DNA of 64,000 nucleotides from contig NZ_SZZM01000001.1 in NCBI RefSeq assembly GCF_005281615.1, positions 418,607-482,606 of the forward strand, read 5' to 3'. Position numbers and translations under genes: made by a program. Numbering within the stretch: the stretch's first letter is position 1; every line of letters starts with the position of its first letter. The notes beneath the pieces were generated by a model that was not told the origin of the DNA, searched no databases, and saw only the letters and a list, made by a program, of their open reading frames with translations. This document shows, piece by piece, positions 43,479-52,803 of this stretch. The DNA is from Rhodoligotrophos defluvii (GTDB taxonomy: Bacteria > Pseudomonadota > Alphaproteobacteria > Rhizobiales > Im1).

Positions 43479-44246
43479 ATGCCGCCCTTGCGCATCCGGC
43501 TGCGTCACCGGCATGCGTTCGGGCGTCGTCGTGCCGCCCGGCGCATTGCGCTGCTTCTCCTTTCCGGCTTTCCGCTTTCGGCAGCGCCGGAAGCACCCAC
43601 TTTCGCTCAGCCAGCACCGTCCATCGCCACACCCGCGAGCAATCCCTATGCGACGCAGATTACCGAGGCATCGCAGCGCTTCGGCATTCCCGAGCGCTGG
43701 ATTCGCGCCGTGCTGCGTGCCGAAAGCGGTGGCGAGGTGCGCGCGATCTCGTCGGCCGGGGCGATGGGATTGATGCAGGTCATGCCCGATACCTGGACGG
43801 GCCTGCGCGCCCGTTACCGGCTCGGCCGCGATCCCTACGATCCGCGCGACAACATCCTCGCGGGGACGGCCTATCTGCGCGAGATGTTCGACCGCTACGG
43901 CAATGTTGCGGCGATGCTGGCGGCCTACAATGCTGGTCCCGCGCGCTACGACGACCACCTTGCGACCGGCCGCCCATTGCCCCCCGAAACGCGCGCCTAT
44001 GTGTCTACCCTCGTTCCGGTTCTGGACAGTATGGCTGCCTCCGACGCACCGCCACCACCGCTCGACTGGCGTGAAGCTCCGCTCTTCGTCACGCGCCCGA
44101 CCGACGCGCGATCTGCCGCCACGCCGCCGTCTGCAGCGCATTCGGCTGGCACCCGTGCATCCGTTCCTGCGCACAATCCTGACGATACGGCGCCGGAAGC
44201 CGACAGCCTTTTCGTGGCCCGCGCCAGCGAAGGAGAAGCGCCATGA
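43479..44246 (+). CDS. Lytic transglycosylase (VirB1/TrbN-like)
   Basis: 255 residues. A basic start and a hydrophobic signal segment (RIALLLLSGFPLSAAPEA) precede an SLT domain with the catalytic Glu in VLRAESGGEVRA, then GAMGLMQVMPDTW and AYNAGPARYD. The C-terminal tail is Pro/Ala-rich and disordered. It opens the peptidoglycan for the Trb channel. Its stop forms ATGA with the next small gene. Confidence 0.88.
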   Translation: MPPLRIRLRHRHAFGRRRAARRIALLLLSGFPLSAAPEAPTFAQPAPSIATPASNPYATQITEASQRFGIPERWIRAVLRAESGGEVRAISSAGAMGLMQVMPDTWTGLRARYRLGRDPYDPRDNILAGTAYLREMFDRYGNVAAMLAAYNAGPARYDDHLATGRPLPPETRAYVSTLVPVLDSMAASDAPPPPLDWREAPLFVTRPTDARSAATPPSAAHSAGTRASVPAHNPDDTAPEADSLFVARASEGEAP

Positions 44247-44563
44247 AGATCGCGTTTCCGCGCTCGGTGCGCGCCGTTCCAGTGTCCAGTCAGGCAGGTT
44301 TGCACCTGGCTGAATTCTCGGCAGGAAACGCGGAAAGGGCGAAAAGGAGGGAGGGCAAGATTAAAGAAGACGGCACCATGTCGGGCCGCTTCCGAAAATT
44401 GTCGTTGTCTGCACACTGGTTAGGCGACCGATTCCGGCACCATGGTTTTGAGGGGCCGCGTGCCGCGATTTCGCGCAAAGCCTTGGCTTTGCTGGGTTTC
44501 GAGCGGCACCATAGGCCCATATCGGCCCGTTTTCGGCGGTTTTGGCTGAAGACGCGCCCATGA
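44243..44563 (+). CDS. Hypothetical protein coupled to the relaxase gene
   Basis: 106 residues. It begins in an ATGA overlap with the transglycosylase stop and ends in an ATGA overlap with the relaxase start; this double coupling is the main support. Very basic, with no family match. The same DNA contains the palindrome at 44475-44492, so part of it may serve as a transfer-related DNA site instead, and the frame could be maintained mainly for coupling. Confidence 0.5.
   Translation: MKIAFPRSVRAVPVSSQAGLHLAEFSAGNAERAKRREGKIKEDGTMSGRFRKLSLSAHWLGDRFRHHGFEGPRAAISRKALALLGFERHHRPISARFRRFWLKTRP
44475..44492. repeat. 18-bp inverted repeat upstream of the relaxase gene
   Basis: GCAAAGCC-TT-GGCTTTGC. 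It lies 68 bp before the relaxase ATG. Inverted repeats next to relaxase genes often mark the origin of transfer, so this is one oriT candidate; no nick site is identifiable by eye. Confidence 0.35.
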
Positions 44564-46614
44564 GCGCCGACGACGAAAACCGCTTCCGACCGAAGCCCGG
44601 CCGCATCCGATCCGACGCGCCGAAGGCGGGTAAGTCCAAGAGCTTTTTCACGCAGGTCAGGAAGATCACCCGCCAGCATCAGGCGGCAGCCTCCCGTGAC
44701 CCTACCACGCTATCATCCGCCCGCCCGTCATCGCCGGGCCGTTCCCGCGCCGCAGTCTCCAGCGGCAAGGGCGTGAAGCGCGGCCGGGGCACGAGCTTCG
44801 TGCGCGCCCGGAACATATCCGGCCACTGGCATCATCGCCAGCCGGGCAGCCGCCGCGTGATCGTCAAGCAGCGCAGCGTCCGGGCCGCGTGGAAAGGCGG
44901 TCGCGCCCGCGCGCATCTGCGCTATGTCCAGCGTGACGGAACCTCGCGCGACGGCGAGCGCGGCCAGCTCTATTCGGGGACCGAGAACCGCGCCGATGGC
45001 GACGCCTTCCTTGATCGCGGCAAGGACGACCGCCACCAGTTCAGGTTCATCGTCTCGCCGGAGGACAGCGCGGAGCTATCGGACCTCACGGCCTACACCC
45101 GCGATTTCATGAAACAGGTTGAAGCCGACCTCGGCACGAAACTCGATTGGGTTGCGGTCAACCACTACAATACCGGCCATCCCCATGTGCATGTCATCAT
45201 CAACGGCCGCGACGACACCGGCGGGGATCTGGTCATCAATGGCGACTACCTTTCCGCCGGCCTGCGCGAGCGCGCCAGCGAGCTTGCCAGTCTTGAACTC
45301 GGCCCCGTCACCGAGATCGAGCAGACCCGCAAGCTGTCGGCCGAGATCGACCAAGACCGTTCTACCCGCATCGACCGCACCATGGCCGAGGAAGCCGATG
45401 CCCGTTTCCTCGACCTGCGCCATGAACCGGCAGCGCCGAGGCGGCAGTTCGAGCGGACGCTGCGCCTGCGCCGTCTCGGCAAGCTGGAGAAGATGGGGCT
45501 GGCGACCGAGCACGCGCCCGGTGTTTGGGAGTTGAGCAAGGACATGGAACCGGCCCTGCGCGAGCTGGGCGAGCGTGGCGACATTATCCGCACCATGCAG
45601 AAGGCGCTTGGGCCGCAGGCTGGCGAGCGCGATCCCATGAGCTTCCAAATCCATGACGGTGCGCCCGAGACGCCGATCATCGGCCGCGTCGTGCACAAGC
45701 ACCTGTCCGACGAGTTGGGCGAGAACCTGACCATTGTGGTGGACGGTATCGACGGCCGCACGCACCACATCGCCGGCATCGCGCCCCAGCGACTGGAGGA
45801 CGCCCGCATCGGCAGCGTCGTCCAGATCGGCCCTGCCGAGGCGACGGCCCGGCCGTCCGACCGCACCATCACCGACATTGCCGAGGACGGCATCTATCGG
45901 CCGAGCCGTCATCTGGAGCAGGCGAAGTTCGAGGGTCGCGTTCCCGGTGGTGACTATGAGGGCTATGTTGATGCTCATGTCCGCCGGCTGGAGGCATTGC
46001 GCCGCGCCGGGATCGTCGAGCGGATCGACGCCGACCAATGGCGTATCCCCGATGATCTGGTCAGCCGCGCCTCCGACTACGATGCCGGCCGCGACAGGCC
46101 GGCCAGCGTTCGCGTGCTTTCCCCCGTCGATCTGGACAGGCAGGTCGGATCGAACGGTGCGACTTGGCTGGACCGGCGGCTGATCCATGGCGAAACTGCC
46201 GACCTTACGCCAACCGGCTTCGGCCAGCAGGTGCGCGAGTCGATGGAGCAGCGGCGCGAGCATCATATCGAACAGGGCGACGCCACCCGCAGCCGGGACG
46301 GCCGCGTTTTCTACCGGCGCAACCTTCTCGCCACGCTGCGCGAGCGCGAGGTTGCCCGCGTCGGGGCGGAGATGGCGGAGAGCAAGGGCCTGCCGTTCCG
46401 CGCTGCCACGGACAGCGAGAGCGTCAGCGGCAAGTTCACCGGCACCGTGCAGCTATCGAGCGGCAAGTTCGCCGTGGTCGAAAAGAGCCACGAGTTCACC
46501 CTTGTTCCCTGGCGGCCGGTCATCGACCGTCAGCTCGGCCGAGACGTCACGGGCGTCGTGCAGGGCGGATCGGTATCATGGCAATTGGGACGAGCACGAA
46601 GTATGGGAATCTAG
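44560..46614 (+). CDS. rlxS: VirD2-type relaxase with DUF3363 domain
   Basis: 684 residues from ATG 44560. An N-terminal disordered basic part is followed by the relaxase fold: RHQFRFIVSPEDSAELSDL, then the histidine triad H207-x-H209-x-H211 in NTGHPHVHVIING. The C-terminal half is DUF3363. The C-terminus reads GSVSWQLGRARSMGI and appears complete. It nicks oriT and pilots the strand. It is the last gene of the rdfS-led operon, as in ICEMlSym where the relaxase is RlxS. Cargo begins directly after its stop. Confidence 0.9.
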   Translation: MSADDENRFRPKPGRIRSDAPKAGKSKSFFTQVRKITRQHQAAASRDPTTLSSARPSSPGRSRAAVSSGKGVKRGRGTSFVRARNISGHWHHRQPGSRRVIVKQRSVRAAWKGGRARAHLRYVQRDGTSRDGERGQLYSGTENRADGDAFLDRGKDDRHQFRFIVSPEDSAELSDLTAYTRDFMKQVEADLGTKLDWVAVNHYNTGHPHVHVIINGRDDTGGDLVINGDYLSAGLRERASELASLELGPVTEIEQTRKLSAEIDQDRSTRIDRTMAEEADARFLDLRHEPAAPRRQFERTLRLRRLGKLEKMGLATEHAPGVWELSKDMEPALRELGERGDIIRTMQKALGPQAGERDPMSFQIHDGAPETPIIGRVVHKHLSDELGENLTIVVDGIDGRTHHIAGIAPQRLEDARIGSVVQIGPAEATARPSDRTITDIAEDGIYRPSRHLEQAKFEGRVPGGDYEGYVDAHVRRLEALRRAGIVERIDADQWRIPDDLVSRASDYDAGRDRPASVRVLSPVDLDRQVGSNGATWLDRRLIHGETADLTPTGFGQQVRESMEQRREHHIEQGDATRSRDGRVFYRRNLLATLREREVARVGAEMAESKGLPFRAATDSESVSGKFTGTVQLSSGKFAVVEKSHEFTLVPWRPVIDRQLGRDVTGVVQGGSVSWQLGRARSMGI

Positions 46615-46673
46615 CTATATGCCGTCCGACGCAAGGCGCTTTCATATCAACTACCGGCCGCGAGGAAACTTAC

Positions 46674-47483
46674 TTGAGCCTCTCCCAGTCTCTGTTCGAA
46701 TCGCTAATTCTCGGAATTATTGAGGGCTTGACGGAATTTATTCCGGTTAGTTCGACCGCCCATCTGCTGCTGGCCAAGCACTTTTTCGGTCTCGACAAGC
46801 CAGCGACCTACTTTGTGCTCATCCAGCTAGGCGCAATCCTAGCAATCGTCGCCGTCTATTTCGCGCGCTTGGGAACCCTCATTCGCGATGCCATTGCCGG
46901 TAAAGGCTACGCATGGCGCTTCGCCTGCGCCGTCGCGCTCGCATGTTTGCCGGCTGTCTTAGCAGGAATCCTTGCGAGGGATTTCATTCAACAGGTCATC
47001 TACGAAACCCCAGTCGTTATCTGCGTCACATTGTTGATTGGCGGAATCGTCCTTCTCATCGTTGATCGTCTGCCATTGAGGCAGGTCTACACCGACATCT
47101 ACGACTATCCTCTGCGGCTGGCGTTCATTATCGGGCTTTTCCAGATGCTTGCTCTTATTCCTGGCGTGTCGCGGTCGGGAGCGACCGTGGTAGGCGCCAT
47201 GTTGTTCGGAGCCGACAAGCGCTCGGCAGCAGAGTTCACCTTTATGGTGGCATTGCCGATAATGGCAGGCGCCTTTGGCTACGACCTCTATAAAAGCCGT
47301 GATCTGATTGATTTGAATCTTGGTGTGGACATTGCCATTGGCTTCGTTGCTTCTTTCATCGTCGGCCTGCTCGTGGTGCGGCATCTCCTAGCCTTCGTGT
47401 CAAAGCATGGATTCGCACCATTTGCTTGGTGGCGGATTATCGTCGGAGGTGGAGGGCTAGTCGCGTTGATCGCACTTGGCTAG
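46674..47483 (+). CDS. uppP: Undecaprenyl-diphosphatase (UppP/BacA)
   Basis: 269 residues from TTG 46674 with AGGAA 7 nt upstream; no ATG fits. Eight or so membrane segments with the two family signatures EGLTEFIPVSSTAHLLL and LIPGVSRSGATVVGAM, containing the catalytic Glu, Ser and Arg. It recycles the lipid carrier of cell-wall synthesis and gives bacitracin tolerance in overdose. Base composition is lower in GC than the backbone, which together with its position directly after the relaxase marks it as cargo. Confidence 0.9.
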   Translation: MSLSQSLFESLILGIIEGLTEFIPVSSTAHLLLAKHFFGLDKPATYFVLIQLGAILAIVAVYFARLGTLIRDAIAGKGYAWRFACAVALACLPAVLAGILARDFIQQVIYETPVVICVTLLIGGIVLLIVDRLPLRQVYTDIYDYPLRLAFIIGLFQMLALIPGVSRSGATVVGAMLFGADKRSAAEFTFMVALPIMAGAFGYDLYKSRDLIDLNLGVDIAIGFVASFIVGLLVVRHLLAFVSKHGFAPFAWWRIIVGGGGLVALIALG

Positions 47484-47656
47484 GTGACCGCAGCTATTAG
47501 CCAAATTGGCTTGTCGTTCACCTGATCGTTCGCGCACGGTGGCTTCGATTGGGCGCGGCGCCAGCAGTCCAGGCTGCATGTGGCAGAATGTGACGTCCGT
47601 CATAGTCGAGATGGATTTCGTTTGGCTCGGATCGCTTCGTGCAATATTGCGGCTCG

Positions 47657-47977
47657 TCATGTGCCGCCATCCTGACGGTCGCTGGAGACGTTTAGACGCG
47701 AAATACCGATCCGTTTAGCCCTTCGCCAGATGACACGATACTCGGCTCTGATACCCGCGCCTTCGACGAGCAGCTCGAATTGGTCAGGAATCCCCAATTG
47801 CGAGTCGACTTCAAGACATGCGCCGGATTTAGAAAGGTTGCGAACAACGCAGCTAAGAACTGAGGAGTGCTGGTTGAAAATGATCTTGCCGGAAAACAGC
47901 GTTCGTCGGCGGGGCGTAGCTCGGCGCTCCGGGACGGAGGGGACGGTCAAATGTGATTTGTTGCTCGCCTGAGTCAT
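47657..47977 (-). CDS. PilZ domain protein
   Basis: 106 residues from ATG 47977. The cyclic-di-GMP binding motif is present as ERRATPRRRTLFSG (RxxxR) and RNLSKSGACLEVDSQ ((D/N)xSxxG), the whole protein being one PilZ domain. A FixJ-type binding-site-like dyad lies about 100 bp upstream at 48076-48091. It is probably an effector responding to cyclic di-GMP. Confidence 0.8.
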   Translation of the reverse strand: MTQASNKSHLTVPSVPERRATPRRRTLFSGKIIFNQHSSVLSCVVRNLSKSGACLEVDSQLGIPDQFELLVEGAGIRAEYRVIWRRAKRIGISRLNVSSDRQDGGT

Positions 47978-48075
47978 CGCCAGTCTCACGAAATGCTGGC
48001 GGAAATCCTATCCGTTGGGCACCTATCGACCGTTACGAAATCGGCTCATGCGTACTGTGCATTGGCATCGCAGCA

Positions 48076-48091
48076 ATATACCAAAGTATAT
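48076..48091. promoter_or_regulatory. Dyad ATATAC-CAAA-GTATAT downstream of the response regulator gene
   Basis: A perfect 6-bp inverted repeat with a 4-nt spacer, followed by CC. The same dyad with another spacer occurs at 50974-50993. It sits in the promoter region of the PilZ gene, immediately beyond the regulator stop codon. Confidence 0.5.
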
Positions 48092-48092
48092 C

Positions 48093-48746
48093 CTAGAGCT
48101 TAAGGTCCAGCACCTCGCCGTAGGTTCCGTGGATGCGTTCGGCGAAACGCACAAGATCGGCCAGCGAATCCGCTCCCATCTTCCGCATCACCTGACCTCG
48201 CCGAACTTTCACGGTCACCTCACTGACGTTAAGCCTCGCAGCAACCTGCTTGTTCAACAGGCCACTGACGACAAGGCCCATGACCTCTCGCTCGCCGTCC
48301 GAGAGGCTGCCATAGCGTCTATCCAGTTCCGCCTTGACACTGCTTTCCTGCCGACGCGCCTGATCGCGAGTTAAGCTCTGCTGGATTGCGTCGAGAAGAT
48401 CTTGCTCCCTGAATGGTTTTGTAAGGAATTCCACCGCGCCCGCTTTCATGGCCCTGACGGACATCGGTATGTCGCCGTGCGCGGTGATGAAGACGACGGG
48501 TATGTGAATGTCGAGCTTCGCCATCTCCTCCTGGAAATCCAGCCCGCTCAATCCGGGCATTCGGACATCGAGCACGAGGCAAGCCGGGGCATCCGGCCGC
48601 TCACTGCGCACGAACTCCTGTGTCGATGCAAAAAGCATCGATCGGAGACCTACCGAGGCAAGCAGGTCTTCGAGAGATTCGCGGACGGATATATCATCAT
48701 CGACCACATAAACGATGGAATATTCTTTCTCGCTGGTTGTCTTCAT
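48093..48746 (-). CDS. FixJ/NarL-type response regulator
   Basis: 217 residues from ATG 48746. The receiver domain has DDD at 16-18, the phosphorylated Asp60 in CLVLDVRMPG and Lys in LTKPFRE. The C-terminal LuxR-type HTH has LSDGEREVMGLVVSGLLNKQ, then VAARLNVSEVTVKVRR. It overlaps the end of the kinase gene region by only a few bases, so the two form a two-component operon. Confidence 0.9.
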   Translation of the reverse strand: MKTTSEKEYSIVYVVDDDISVRESLEDLLASVGLRSMLFASTQEFVRSERPDAPACLVLDVRMPGLSGLDFQEEMAKLDIHIPVVFITAHGDIPMSVRAMKAGAVEFLTKPFREQDLLDAIQQSLTRDQARRQESSVKAELDRRYGSLSDGEREVMGLVVSGLLNKQVAARLNVSEVTVKVRRGQVMRKMGADSLADLVRFAERIHGTYGEVLDLKL

Positions 48747-48762
48747 CACGCTCACCACGCAC

Positions 48763-49872
48763 CTAATTTTGACCCCGAAGCGTAAAGTGAAACTCTGCTC
48801 CAGCGCCCTCCCTTGTATTGGCCCAAATACGCCCGCCGTGCGCTTCCACTATGGAGCGGCTTACGGCCAGCCCGATGCCCATTCCCTCCGGCTTTGTGGT
48901 CTGGAACGCTTCGAACACTCCTTCCACCTTGTCCGGCGATATGCCGCACCCATTATCCGCGATTGAAAATTGCACAAACCCACCGTCTTGGCGTGACACT
49001 TCAATGACTATTTCTCGCTGGTTCTCTGGAACATCCGCCATCGCCTCCACGGCGTTCAAGATAACGTTGAGCAGAACCTGTTGGATTTGGACGCCATCTG
49101 CAAAAACGAGGACCAGATCGTCCTCAGCGTGCGTTCGGACAACGATGTGGTTCTGGTCAAGCTCGCCACGGCTCAACGCAACGATCTCGTTGACGATCAA
49201 GGTTGCATTGAGCCACCCGGCCTTTGGCTCAGCGCGTTTCGAGAGGCTGCGGACACGCCCGACCACGCTGCTGGCTCGATTCGCGTCGCTTATGATACGT
49301 TTAAGCGCCTCCCGCGCTTTCGGCAGATTGGGTGGGTCGGCTGCCAGCCAACGCAAGCCAGCGTTTCCGCTCGTTATCACGCCGGTCAGTGGCTGATTGA
49401 CCTCATGCGCGATGGATGCCGTCATCTCCCCCAAGGAGTTGACGCGAGCAATCCGGGCGAGTTGGTTCCGGGCTTCGTGCTCGGCAAGGATCGCTGACGA
49501 TTTCGTCAGGGCGAGGTATGTGGTGATGACAATCGCGCACAGGCTTATGGCGCAATTGATGATGCCCGCTTCATAGGCGCCGGCTCGCGTGAAAAAGAAG
49601 CTGGCAACGGTGAGGAAAACGCAAATCACCGCGACCGCAAGGACGCCGCGCGTCCGCAGAAACCCGGCCGCAAACAAAACGACAGCGACGTAGAATACCG
49701 CAACAGCGATTTCGAGATCGGCGATCGTGTCGACGACAAAGATGACAACTAGCAGAAAAAGCATCAACGCCCATCGGACGGTGGTGCCGCGTGCCGTCAA
49801 TCGCTGATGACTTCTAATCAATTGAAAGCTCCTTTGGAGCGAACTGCGACCTGCGAGGCCACTAGTCTCCAT
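48763..49872 (-). CDS. Membrane sensor histidine kinase
   Basis: 369 residues from ATG 49872. Four or five N-terminal membrane segments (about residues 33-130) lack a large periplasmic domain, so it probably senses within or near the membrane. The kinase core has the H-box ASIAHEVNQPLTGVI near residue 160, the N-box VILNAVEAM and IADNGCGISP, and the G-box MGIGLAVSRSI. It is the partner of the downstream FixJ-type regulator. Signal unknown. Confidence 0.9.
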   Translation of the reverse strand: METSGLAGRSSLQRSFQLIRSHQRLTARGTTVRWALMLFLLVVIFVVDTIADLEIAVAVFYVAVVLFAAGFLRTRGVLAVAVICVFLTVASFFFTRAGAYEAGIINCAISLCAIVITTYLALTKSSAILAEHEARNQLARIARVNSLGEMTASIAHEVNQPLTGVITSGNAGLRWLAADPPNLPKAREALKRIISDANRASSVVGRVRSLSKRAEPKAGWLNATLIVNEIVALSRGELDQNHIVVRTHAEDDLVLVFADGVQIQQVLLNVILNAVEAMADVPENQREIVIEVSRQDGGFVQFSIADNGCGISPDKVEGVFEAFQTTKPEGMGIGLAVSRSIVEAHGGRIWANTREGAGAEFHFTLRGQN

Positions 49873-50008
49873 ACCACCTCTCAGCCCTCGATTTTCACAT
49901 ACCTTCTTGCCAATTATTCGGTAGCTTCAGGTCGGCACAAGCTAGCAGCCGTATCAATCCGCCGAAGCAGACAGGACATGCGCGCGATCACCAAGCCGAT
50001 TTGCCTGC

Positions 50009-50743
50009 TCACCGCCGTATCGTCACGCCGAGCGTGACAGTCCACGGAGTAGCTCCGTCTGTTCGCCAACCCGACAGTATGTCCAGGTCCACGCTGCCCT
50101 GGCCGGGGGACCAACGCAGGCCGAATTGGGCGCCTGGCTGGCCAATATCGTGCGTGAAAACCTCTCCCATCAGCATCCAACCGTTGGCGATGTCGGTTTC
50201 GATCTGGGCGCCAATAAAAGCTTGGTTCTGCCGAGCATCGCTGCGAGCATAGAGCCAGCCGGCATTGAAGTTGGCGCGAACCCGTTCATGGAGTTGAAGC
50301 GAGACAGGCACGATGACGCTTGCCGCATCAATCTGGCCCGACCCAGCGCTCCAAGCGGCTGAGCTGATGACGCCGAGCCCAAGACCTGTTTCAAGAGGGA
50401 TGAGATTGAGCTTGAGTGCCGGGCCGAAGCTGGTATCCGCGCCTTCGCCCCATGCGCGCCCGATCGAGCCGCCGAACTCCATTCGAGGCCAAGCCTCGAA
50501 TGTGCAGGCCAACGCCAAAGCCGCCAAGCCGCTTTGTGCGTTGTGGCGCGATACCCATGTCTCAAGATGACAGACGCCCGGTGTCTCGACACCTGCATCG
50601 TCTATGACATGCGCGCCGCCAGCAGCCTGCGCCGACGAGATAGTCATCAATCCTACGAGGCCGACAACGGTGTATTGCAGCAGTAAGTGTTCGAGTTGCC
50701 GAACGGAACGCACTTCGCTCGGGCAGAGTGAATAGTTGAACAT
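50009..50743 (-). CDS. Probable outer-membrane beta-barrel protein, unknown
   Basis: 244 residues. A hydrophobic leader (YTVVGLVGLMTISSAQAAGG) ends in a signal-peptidase-like AQA site near residue 40. The mature part has alternating polar/apolar strands and Gly, and closes with TPWTVTLGVTIRR, typical of beta-barrels. No specific family is certain. The codon phase and signal segment support it. It lies upstream of the sensor kinase gene on the same strand with a 136-bp gap. Confidence 0.65.
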   Translation of the reverse strand: MFNYSLCPSEVRSVRQLEHLLLQYTVVGLVGLMTISSAQAAGGAHVIDDAGVETPGVCHLETWVSRHNAQSGLAALALACTFEAWPRMEFGGSIGRAWGEGADTSFGPALKLNLIPLETGLGLGVISSAAWSAGSGQIDAASVIVPVSLQLHERVRANFNAGWLYARSDARQNQAFIGAQIETDIANGWMLMGEVFTHDIGQPGAQFGLRWSPGQGSVDLDILSGWRTDGATPWTVTLGVTIRR

Positions 50744-51420
50744 GTCTCACCCCCTGGCGGACGCTCAGGTCGCCGTGGGCGAGCCAACTGCCTAGACTCG
50801 TCCTGGCGCCCTGATCGGCGATTTCTGTCGACTACTGTCGCTAGGCATTGAGTCGTTCCTGATTTTGTCCATGCGCGTGATTACGTGCTGAACGTGGCCC
50901 CCGCTGTTTATGCGATCAAAGGCGGGTGTGCCAGCGCGCTTGATGCAAGCCGTGAGAGACAAAAGTATAGAATGGATATACCTTCGTATATCCCAGTATT
51001 CATCCGCCTCGGATGTCTCTATAGTTCCACGCGGTTCATCTTGTTGGCTGATCTGGCCTTCGATCCCTGTGAGGTTCGATGGTTCAGGCGGCCGCTAGCG
51101 TGATGGCGTGGCAACCGTGTCGGAGGTCTGGACTGAAGTGGTCCGGCTAATGCAGGGACTGGATAGTGCCCTGATCCGCTAAGAAACTGCCATACTTTCT
51201 CGCGAGATTGAGCTACATCGTAGCGAGCGACTCGGTGCGTCTGCGGCACCGATTCGAACCGCTGAACAGACATAGGCTCAAACAATGGAAGACCCTTCCA
51301 GTCGTTTGCATAAGAAATTCAGTGTTGCTCCTCACGCACCACGACTGAGCTTGCCGGTCTAAATCCTGCTCGCCTCGGCCGCTGTCTGTGTAGGGCAGCG
51401 TGAAAGAACCGAGGTGCATC
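50744..51420. other. 677-bp intergenic region upstream of mgtE
   Basis: Contains the dyad at 50974-50993. Short open frames at 50885-51103 and 51019-51285 overlap on opposite strands without ribosome sites. The last 60 bp end with GAGGTG, the ribosome site of mgtE. No other structure is apparent. Confidence 0.4.
50974..50993. promoter_or_regulatory. 20-bp perfect dyad GGATATAC-CTTC-GTATATCC
   Basis: Eight-base arms with a 4-nt spacer, 230 bp upstream of the beta-barrel gene and 430 bp upstream of mgtE, which diverge. The core ATATAC-N4-GTATAT is shared with 48076-48091. Confidence 0.55.
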
Positions 51421-52758
51421 ATGACCTTCGAAACCCTTGCTCGCGCGCTTCAGACCGACTCGAAGGCCGACATAGAGACCAATCGTGAGTTCCTTGCCAC
51501 CCAGCACGCCGCCGACATCGCGCAGTTCGTCAAGGAACAGGACGCTGATGTCGACTGGAATGTTCTCGACCTCCTCGACATAGAACGTCAAGCTGAAGTG
51601 CTCGGCTATCTTGATCGGGCGCAGCAAGTGGCCCTGGCCCGTTCCGCGCCCCGCAGCCGGCTTGCGGCGGTCGTCACCGAAATGGATGCGGACGATCGCG
51701 CCGACCTTTTCAATGCGCTGACCGAAGACGAGCAGGAAGCGCTTCTGCCTGCTCTGGCCCAAGCAGAACGCGAGGACATCCGGCGACTGGCAGCGTATGA
51801 GGACGGCACGGCCGGCGCCATCATGACGTCCGACTACGCGGTGTTGAGCCCGAACCTGTCGGCACGCGAGGCGCTCGACACTCTGCGTCGGGAGGCCCCG
51901 GACAAGGAGACGATCAACCGCGCCTATGTAGTCGATGCCGACCGCAAGCTGCTTGGCTCGGTCCGGTTGCAGGAACTGATCCTCGCCGCCCCGACTACAC
52001 CCATCGAAAAGATCATGGAGCGCGATACGCGCGCCGTGCGGGTCGATGAGGACCAGGAAAGCGTAGCTCGCAAGATCGCCCGATATGACGTCCTCGCCCT
52101 GCCGGTGGTCGACGCGGATGGGCGGATCGTGGGCATCGTCACCCATGACGATGCGCTCGACGTCATCACTGAGGAAGCGACCGAGGACTTTCACAAAGCC
52201 GGCAGCGTCGGGGAACTCGCTGTTAGCGTCGGGCGCGCTTCGATCCTAATGCTCTATCGCGCGCGCGTGGTCTGGCTGGTCTTGTTGGTCTTCGGCAACA
52301 TCTTCTCCGGCGCCGGGATCGCACATTTCGAAGACGTCATCGCTGCTCATATGGCGCTGCTCTTTTTCCTCCCGTTGCTCATCGCCTCCGGCGGCAACGC
52401 CGGATCGCAGGCATCGACGCTTACGGTCAGGGCCATGGCCACGGGAGAGGTGCAACTGAGCCACTGGGGTCACATGCTGGGCCGGGAGGTTCTGGTCGCG
52501 GGACTCCTGGGCCTGACCATGGCGATGGCCATATACGGGATCGGTGTATGGCGCGGCGGTTTGGACATCGCCCTGGTCGTCTCGCTGGCGATGGTCGTCA
52601 TCGTGCTTGCCGGCTCTCTGATTGGCCTCACTCTGCCATTCGTCCTGACCCGTATCGGACTCGACCCGGCAACGGCGAGCGGGCCGCTGGTTACCTCGAT
52701 CGCCGATGTCGCAGGGGTTCTGATCTATTTTGGGATCGCGCAAGCATTTCTCTTTTGA
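51421..52758 (+). CDS. mgtE: MgtE-family magnesium transporter
   Basis: 445 residues from ATG 51421. The N-terminal superhelical domain (about residues 1-125) is followed by two CBS domains (to about 250) and five membrane segments. The membrane part has the family pore block LPLLIASGGNAGSQASTLTV and a C-terminal SGPLVTSIADVAGVLIYFGI. The CBS domains gate the channel according to cytosolic magnesium. Followed 45 bp later by the UspA gene. Confidence 0.9.
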   Translation: MTFETLARALQTDSKADIETNREFLATQHAADIAQFVKEQDADVDWNVLDLLDIERQAEVLGYLDRAQQVALARSAPRSRLAAVVTEMDADDRADLFNALTEDEQEALLPALAQAEREDIRRLAAYEDGTAGAIMTSDYAVLSPNLSAREALDTLRREAPDKETINRAYVVDADRKLLGSVRLQELILAAPTTPIEKIMERDTRAVRVDEDQESVARKIARYDVLALPVVDADGRIVGIVTHDDALDVITEEATEDFHKAGSVGELAVSVGRASILMLYRARVVWLVLLVFGNIFSGAGIAHFEDVIAAHMALLFFLPLLIASGGNAGSQASTLTVRAMATGEVQLSHWGHMLGREVLVAGLLGLTMAMAIYGIGVWRGGLDIALVVSLAMVVIVLAGSLIGLTLPFVLTRIGLDPATASGPLVTSIADVAGVLIYFGIAQAFLF

Positions 52759-52803
52759 GGACAGGCAGCATCTCAAGACGGAAACCAACAGGAGGGACAA
52801 TCC

